From positions 1 to 11,204 of the forward strand of contig JAJPKG010000229.1 in assembly GCA_021323815.1 (NCBI GenBank): a stretch of DNA of 11,204 nt, read 5' to 3'. Position numbers and translations under genes: made by a program. Numbering within the stretch: position 1 is the first letter of the stretch; each line of letters opens with the position of its first letter. Shown here piece by piece: positions 7,532-11,204 of the stretch. The notes below the pieces were generated by a model. That model made no database searches. It was not told where the DNA came from and saw only the letters and a program-made list of their open reading frames with translations. Source of the stretch: Pseudomonadota bacterium. GTDB lineage: Bacteria; Chloroflexota; Ktedonobacteria; Ktedonobacterales; JACDGC01.

Positions 7532-7569
7532 TGTTGACAAAAATGACTCAAATTGCATCCATGTCAACA
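7532..7569. promoter_or_regulatory. Perfect 8-bp inverted repeat, likely Xre operator
   Basis: TGTTGACA (7532-7539) and TGTCAACA (7562-7569) are exact reverse complements, 22 nt apart. On the minus strand the distal arm begins 5 nt after the -10 box at 7575-7580, so it overlaps the expected transcription start. The proximal arm lies 16 nt before the ATG of the Xre regulator. This is a typical place for an autorepressor to bind. The assignment to this Xre protein is inferred from position. Confidence 0.5.
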
Positions 7570-7574
7570 TATGC

Positions 7575-7603
7575 AGTATACCATGGCACTTGGCTGATCG
7601 CAA
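7575..7603 (-). promoter_or_regulatory. Sigma70-like promoter of the Xre-mazF cassette
   Basis: On the minus strand a -35 box TTGCGA (plus 7598-7603, four of six consensus matches) and a -10 box TATACT (plus 7575-7580, five of six) are separated by exactly 17 nt. The promoter lies between the hsdM stop codon and the regulator. The cassette can therefore be transcribed independently of hsdM, and read-through from here may also supply hsdS, kwaAB and hsdR. Confidence 0.6.
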
Positions 7604-7615
7604 TGGACTTCTGGA

Positions 7616-9175
7616 CTAAACATCAACTGCGCTCTTGCTTTCCAGCAACGCGGCCACATTCACGGCGATGCGCTCTTCCAGCGTGTGGGCTTGTGCGTTG
7701 AGCAATTCCAGTTCCTCGTTCAGTTCTTCCAGGCGTTCGCGGAAATCACCGTCGTCGGCTTCACGCTCCGCCACCCCCACGTAACGGCCCGGATTCAGGC
7801 TGTAGCCCTGCGCCTTGATCTCCTCAATCGTTGCCACGCGACACAGCCCTGGCACGTCGGCATAGCGCGCGTCGGGGAAACGCTCACGCAGCAGATCCGC
7901 GCTGTCGTGCAGGAACTCGGGGTCTTCGCCGCGATAGAGCCGGACGATATTCGCCAGGAACTCGCCCTGCGCGGGGGTGAAATCGCGGTGGGCGCGGTCG
8001 ATCTGATGGTAGATCTGCCGGGCGTCGATGAACAGCACCTGCTCGGCGCGTGGCGTGTGCGCTTTGCCGCGATCCAGGAACCAGAGCGTGCAGGGGAGCG
8101 TGACGGTGTAAAAGAAGTTGCTGCCGATGGCGATCATCACATCCACCGCCCGCGCCTCGATCAACTGGCGGCGGATCTCCGCCTCAGAGTTGCGCGCATC
8201 GCTAGCGGAATTTGCCATGACAAATCCCGCGCGCCCACGATCATTGAGCGCCGTATAAAACTCCTGAATCCACAGATAGTTGGCGTTATCAGTCGCGGGC
8301 AGGCCAAAAGGGAACCGCTTGTCATTTTTCAGGCGCTCTTTATCCACGCCGTCCACATTAAAGGGCGGATTCGCCATGACGAAATCGAAATATCCCGTAT
8401 AGCGCCAATCGTGCTCATAGTATGAATTCACGTTGCGGATGTCGCCCGTCAGCCCATGCACCGCCAGATTCATCTTGCACAGGTTGACGTTCGCCAGCAC
8501 TTTTTCCTGGCCATAGATAGAGATCTCGCGATCTGGTTCATGGCGATGTTCTCGCACAAAGCGGGCGCTTTGCACAAACATGCCACCGGAGCCACACGCC
8601 GGGTCAAAGATGCGCCCGTGAAAGGGTTCGATGACATCGACGATTAACTTGACAAGCGATGTCGGGGTAAAGAACTCGCCACCCTTCTGCCCTTCCGCCA
8701 TCGCGAACTTGCCCAGGAAATATTCGTAGATCTTGCCGAAGAGATCACCCTCGGCATCAAGTGGAATGCAGTCAAAATTTTTCAGCAACTCGCGCAACGT
8801 TGCCTTGTCGATCTTTGCGTAACTTCGCGGCAGCGCGCCTTTGAGCGCCTCATTTTCCGTTTCCAGCGCTGTCATCGCCGCGTTCAGCGCCTTGCCGATA
8901 TCCGCCGCTTCCGGCAAGCGCAAGAGATTGGCGAAGCGCGCTTCCTCCGGCACGTACATTACACCTCGCGCCTGAAACCGCCGCTTGTCGATGGGCGAGG
9001 GGTAACGCGCAAGCAATTCCCGTTCCGCCTCGGTGAAACGATAGTCGGCGAAGCGCAGGAAGATCAACCCCAGCACCGGCACCGAATATTCAGAGGCGCG
9101 CAACCCCGAATTGGCGCGCAATTTATCGGCGGAATCCCACAGGCGGTGTTCAAGCTCGGTCGTGTTCGCGGGCAT
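7616..9175 (-). CDS. hsdM: Type I restriction-modification DNA adenine methyltransferase HsdM
   Basis: The 519-residue modification subunit transfers methyl groups from S-adenosylmethionine to adenine N6 at sites chosen by HsdS, and is also part of the restriction complex. The N-terminal helical domain (about 1-155) includes LRASEYSVPVLGLIFLRFAD. EFFTP at 167-171 precedes the SAM-binding motif I FDPACGSGGMF (190-200). The catalytic N6-adenine motif NPPF is at 269-272, inside FDFVMANPPFNVDG. A C-terminal coiled coil (about 480-510) should contact HsdS. Length is normal and there is no frameshift. ATG 9175 follows GAGAGGG with suitable spacing, and the next residues (ELEHRLWDSADKLR) are the standard HsdM opening. 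It is the first gene of the defence operon. Its last codons are duplicated ahead of hsdS, and a separate promoter follows its stop codon. Confidence 0.97.
   Translation of the reverse strand: MPANTTELEHRLWDSADKLRANSGLRASEYSVPVLGLIFLRFADYRFTEAERELLARYPSPIDKRRFQARGVMYVPEEARFANLLRLPEAADIGKALNAAMTALETENEALKGALPRSYAKIDKATLRELLKNFDCIPLDAEGDLFGKIYEYFLGKFAMAEGQKGGEFFTPTSLVKLIVDVIEPFHGRIFDPACGSGGMFVQSARFVREHRHEPDREISIYGQEKVLANVNLCKMNLAVHGLTGDIRNVNSYYEHDWRYTGYFDFVMANPPFNVDGVDKERLKNDKRFPFGLPATDNANYLWIQEFYTALNDRGRAGFVMANSASDARNSEAEIRRQLIEARAVDVMIAIGSNFFYTVTLPCTLWFLDRGKAHTPRAEQVLFIDARQIYHQIDRAHRDFTPAQGEFLANIVRLYRGEDPEFLHDSADLLRERFPDARYADVPGLCRVATIEEIKAQGYSLNPGRYVGVAEREADDGDFRERLEELNEELELLNAQAHTLEERIAVNVAALLESKSAVDV
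7640..7677 (-). repeat. 3' end of hsdM, intact copy of the repeat bracketing the cassette
   Basis: This is the in-gene partner of the remnant at 5886-5922. Two exact blocks of 12 and 15 bases are shared, with a diverged centre of 11 bases here. It encodes ERIAVNVAALLE of HsdM. Together the two copies bracket the Xre-mazF cassette as direct repeats about 1.75 kb apart. Confidence 0.7.
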
Positions 9176-9212
9176 TAAGTTATCCCTCTCATCATGTAAC
9201 CGTCATGCAATA

Positions 9213-9218
9213 AGTATA
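9213..9218 (-). promoter_or_regulatory. Possible -10 box of the hsdM promoter
   Basis: TATACT on the minus strand (five of six consensus matches) lies 37 nt upstream of the hsdM ATG. The hexamer 17 nt further upstream, TTACTC, is a poor -35 match. A promoter must exist in this gap if the operon is expressed independently, and this is the best candidate I found, but it is weak. Confidence 0.3.
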
Positions 9219-9340
9219 ACTGAGTAATAGCAAACGAGTAACACAAGCCGGGGACTCGAATTTTGAAATGGTATCGTTGCTGCTAAATTTGCGTTTATGC
9301 TTGCCATCTGCGCCTATAGCCCATCGGGTGTCTCTTCGGA

Positions 9341-9376
9341 GCCGGGGCAAATGATACGATCGATCAATACCCCGGC
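9341..9376. repeat. Inverted repeat GCCGGGG / CCCCGGC after the racemase gene
   Basis: GCCGGGG (9341-9347) pairs perfectly with CCCCGGC (9370-9376) across a 22-nt centre that contains CGATCG. Another GCCGGGG at 9247-9253 could pair with the same CCCCGGC arm. It lies about 50 nt beyond the racemase stop codon, so a transcription-ending role is possible, but no run of T follows on the minus strand. Confidence 0.3.
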
Positions 9377-9424
9377 GAGCGTGCCGCGCAATCATATTGC
9401 CCTGCGCGATCCTCTTAGTCTCAC

Positions 9425-10660
9425 TTATCTCCCCCTCCGTGTCGCCGCCGGAACCACCCCGGCCTTGCGCAGTGCCGCGATCTCGCTTTTCGTCAGCCCA
9501 GCCTCAACCAGAATTTCTTCAGAATGCTCGCCCAGCAGCGGGGGCGGGCGGCGTGGCGGGGGTGCGGCGCTCGCCAGGTGCGGCACGGGAGCGAGCGCCT
9601 GCGTCAGTTGTTCGTTGCCGGTCTCGGCGTCGCGCACCATGCCCCGCGCCTGAATCTGCGGGTCGGCCAGGGCTTCATCCAACGTCAGCACGGGACCGAC
9701 GCAGACATCTTCATCCGCCAGCAGCGCCAGCCACTCGGCTTGCGCGCGCGTGGCGAAGAGCGCGGCGAGATCGTGGCGCAAGCGCTCGCGGCGGGCGGGA
9801 TCGGTCACGCCGTGCAGCGGAATCCATTCGGGGTGGTTCACAAGCTGGCAGAAGCGCTCCCAGAATTTCGGCTCCAGCGCGGCTAGCGTGATGTGCCGTC
9901 CATCGCTGGTGGCATAGATGCCATAGACCGGATCGCCACCGTGCAGTTGCGGCTGGCCGGGACGCGGCGCATTGCCCGCCGCCAGCGCCAGGGCAACAGC
10001 GAGCGGTTGCAGTGCCAGGGAGCAATCCAGCATGCTCACGTCCACCATGTCACCCCGGCCCGTCGTCGCCCGGCTCACCAGCGCCGCCAGAATGCCCATC
10101 ACCGCCGGCAGCGCGCCGCCCGCCAGATCTGCGATCTGCGTCGGCGGCAGGGTGGGCGCGTCCTCCGGCGCGGCGCGGTTCATATCCAACAGACCCGCGT
10201 AACCCAGATAGTTCAGATCGTGGCCGGCGCGTTGCGCTGCTGGACCATCCTGACCATAGCCGGTGATGGCACAATAGATCAAGCGCGGAAACCGGGCGAG
10301 CAGGGTTTGCGGCCCCAGCCCTAACCGTTCCATCACGCCGGGGCGAAATGATTCCATCAGGACATCGGCGGTGGCGATCAGGCGCAGCAGCGCATCACGC
10401 CCCGCCGGCACTTTCAGATCGATTGCCAGGCTGCGCTTGTTGCGGTTCAGCGCCAGGTAATAGATGCTGGTGCCGTCCACAATCGGCTGTGACCAGCGCG
10501 CCGGATCGCCCCCGCGCGGGTCTTCAAGCTTGATGACGTCCGCACCCCAGTCTGCCAGCAATTGCGTGGCGTAGCCGCCCGGCAGCAGGCGTGTCAGGTC
10601 CAGCACGCGCACGCCCGCCAGTGGCAGCCGCCGCGCTGCGCCATCATCCGCCATCATCAT
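9425..10660 (-). CDS. CaiB/BaiF family protein, probable alpha-methylacyl-CoA racemase
   Basis: A 411-residue family III CoA-transferase-fold protein. Most members move CoA between acids, but the racemase subgroup inverts the 2-methyl centre of branched acyl-CoAs. I favour a racemase because the known catalytic pattern is present: FRPG with R106; GHDLNY with H147 matching the catalytic histidine; QIADLAGG with D178, 31 residues later; and the glutamate of LAALEPKF (E263). The opening LAGVRVLDLTRLLPGGYATQLLADWGADVIKLE is the standard N-terminal CoA-binding part (written here from about residue 13; exact edges approximate). Three consecutive ATG codons lie at 10660, 10657 and 10654 after AAAGAGG; I chose the first. 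A frame to 10735 adds unlikely residues that overlap the upstream gene's end. It has no evident role in the neighbouring defence operon and looks like core metabolism. Other CoA transferase activities cannot be excluded. Confidence 0.88.
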   Translation of the reverse strand: MMMADDGAARRLPLAGVRVLDLTRLLPGGYATQLLADWGADVIKLEDPRGGDPARWSQPIVDGTSIYYLALNRNKRSLAIDLKVPAGRDALLRLIATADVLMESFRPGVMERLGLGPQTLLARFPRLIYCAITGYGQDGPAAQRAGHDLNYLGYAGLLDMNRAAPEDAPTLPPTQIADLAGGALPAVMGILAALVSRATTGRGDMVDVSMLDCSLALQPLAVALALAAGNAPRPGQPQLHGGDPVYGIYATSDGRHITLAALEPKFWERFCQLVNHPEWIPLHGVTDPARRERLRHDLAALFATRAQAEWLALLADEDVCVGPVLTLDEALADPQIQARGMVRDAETGNEQLTQALAPVPHLASAAPPPRRPPPLLGEHSEEILVEAGLTKSEIAALRKAGVVPAATRRGR

Positions 10661-10679
10661 CGCATCCTCTTTGTTAGGC

Positions 10680-10700
10680 GGGCGAGGCATGCCGTCGCCC
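10680..10700. repeat. Short hairpin between the edge gene and the racemase gene
   Basis: GGGCGA (10680-10685) and TCGCCC (10695-10700) are exact reverse complements around a 9-nt centre that contains the palindrome GGCATGCC. It sits 14 nt after the upstream stop codon and 19 nt before the racemase start. No T-run follows, so a terminator is doubtful; mRNA processing or chance is as likely. Confidence 0.3.
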
Positions 10701-10713
10701 CTGCGGATTGTGT

Positions 10714-11204
10714 TTATTTCTGTCCTTCCGGGCACACCCAGAACGTTTCCGCGCCGCTGCTGGGAATCTGAGACAGCATCGCTTGGTTATGCAGGCACCC
10801 CTGACCGCCCCAAGCTTGGAAGTGTGCCGCCAGAAACACCGGAACCGAAGGATTCACGGGAAATGCCGGGGCACCCTTATCGATGCTCACCCCCGGCAGA
10901 AACGTATATTCCCCAACGGGCAGGGCGTTGAAGCTCAAACCGAGGATGGTAACGTGACCCGGCGGCAAGGTCAGCGGAAAGGCAGTGTCATAAGGTGTGC
11001 CCATCGGCGGGCCATTCGCCACAGCAATCTCCGTCATGGCCGCGATGGTGCCCGGTCCCACTTGCGCTGGCCAGGTCGCGGCGAATACATCTGGGTTGCT
11101 CGCCACAGAGCCGCCACAGCCGAACAAACCGCCCTGATGCGTTCGCGATGAATAGCTGGCATCGCACGATCCCCAAATATCGGCGGTGCTGCTCAAGGGC
11201 GTCA
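10714..11204 (-). CDS. Unrecognised, probably exported protein, C-terminal fragment
   Basis: The frame is open from the right edge to a TAA at 10714-10716, giving about 163 visible codons; the true start lies outside the window, so the in-frame TTG at 11196 should not be taken as a start. I do not recognise the family. The visible part is rich in Gly, Pro, Ala and Ser, poor in charged residues, and has four cysteines (WGSCD, LFGCGG, GGQGCLHN, FWVCPEGQK). It reads as beta-rich, with phrases such as GHVTILGLSFNALPVGEYTF. That composition suits a secreted or surface protein stabilised by disulfides, but no signal peptide is visible because the N-terminus is missing. It is 53 bp upstream of the racemase gene on the same strand; a shared transcript is possible but a shared function is not evident. 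Confidence 0.6.
   Translation of the reverse strand, partial: TPLSSTADIWGSCDASYSSRTHQGGLFGCGGSVASNPDVFAATWPAQVGPGTIAAMTEIAVANGPPMGTPYDTAFPLTLPPGHVTILGLSFNALPVGEYTFLPGVSIDKGAPAFPVNPSVPVFLAAHFQAWGGQGCLHNQAMLSQIPSSGAETFWVCPEGQK

Larger units (their letters stand above)
9176..9424. other. Gene-poor gap between the racemase gene and the defence locus
   Basis: No convincing gene or RNA is visible in these 249 bases. The gap holds three copies of a GCCGGGG/CCCCGGC heptamer that can form alternative hairpins, two GAGTAA direct repeats (9222-9227 and 9236-9241), and a possible -10 box for hsdM. It is the visible border between metabolic genes and the defence locus, so an integration junction could lie here, but I see no integrase, transposase or target-site duplication. 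Confidence 0.5.

Noticed and set aside
7685..8425. Open plus-strand frame of 246 codons opposite hsdM
   Set aside because: It is antisense to a well-conserved hsdM, has no recognisable domain, and arises from the codon bias of a GC-rich gene. The same applies to the plus-strand frames at 240-791, 792-1304, 1308-1916 and 1929-2393 opposite hsdR.
9247..9275. tRNA-like fragment: the minus strand reads TTCGAGTCCCC next to CGG
   Set aside because: It resembles a T-loop, but the flanking bases cannot form a T-stem and no acceptor, D or anticodon arm is present. It is not called as a tRNA or as a tRNA-derived attachment site.
9192..9395. Minus-strand frame of 67 codons in the gap upstream of hsdM
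   Set aside because: No ribosome binding site, no recognisable motif, and its end overlaps the likely hsdM promoter region. Treated as non-coding.
1..11204. CRISPR array, insertion sequence, integrase or rRNA
   Set aside because: No regularly spaced repeats, transposase or recombinase motifs, terminal inverted repeats or rRNA-like stretches were seen on either strand. The two cassettes are therefore not attributed to a named mobile element.

Overview
The window is a bacterial chromosome segment of moderately high GC, and every convincing gene is on the minus strand. Genes are therefore listed below in transcription order, from high to low coordinates. Starts are usually preceded by purine-rich AAAGGGG-type ribosome binding sites. 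No gene fixes the taxon. A free-living bacterium with acyl-CoA metabolism is likely; Chloroflexota is a weak guess only.

Right edge (11204-9425): the C-terminal part of an unrecognised, probably exported, cysteine-containing protein is followed by a CaiB/BaiF family acyl-CoA gene with the residues of an alpha-methylacyl-CoA racemase. These look like ordinary chromosomal genes. A 249-bp gene-poor gap (9424-9176) separates them from the defence genes.

Defence locus (9175-1): this is a type I restriction-modification operon, hsdM - hsdS - hsdR, with a foreign-looking two-gene cassette in each of its two junctions. Between hsdM and hsdS sits a regulator/protease (Xre HTH + ImmA/IrrE metallopeptidase + antitoxin-like tail) followed by a MazF-type RNase toxin. 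This pair has its own sigma70-like promoter and a perfect inverted repeat that may be its operator. Between hsdS and hsdR sits a Kiwa anti-phage system: kwaA (four-helix membrane protein) and kwaB (DUF4868). hsdR is open and undamaged for 993 codons and runs off the left edge.

Two sequence traces suggest how the locus was assembled. A roughly 37-bp imperfect copy of the 3' end of hsdM lies just upstream of hsdS, so the toxin-antitoxin cassette is bracketed by a direct repeat of the old hsdM/hsdS junction. More weakly, the leaders of kwaA and hsdR resemble each other, as if the hsdR leader had been copied when Kiwa entered.

Expected joint function: HsdM and HsdS methylate host DNA, and HsdR joins them to cut unmodified DNA. 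Kiwa adds a membrane-linked layer. The MazF module could stabilise the island or act as a last-resort growth arrest if the locus is lost or disabled. The functional link between layers is inferred from gene order only.
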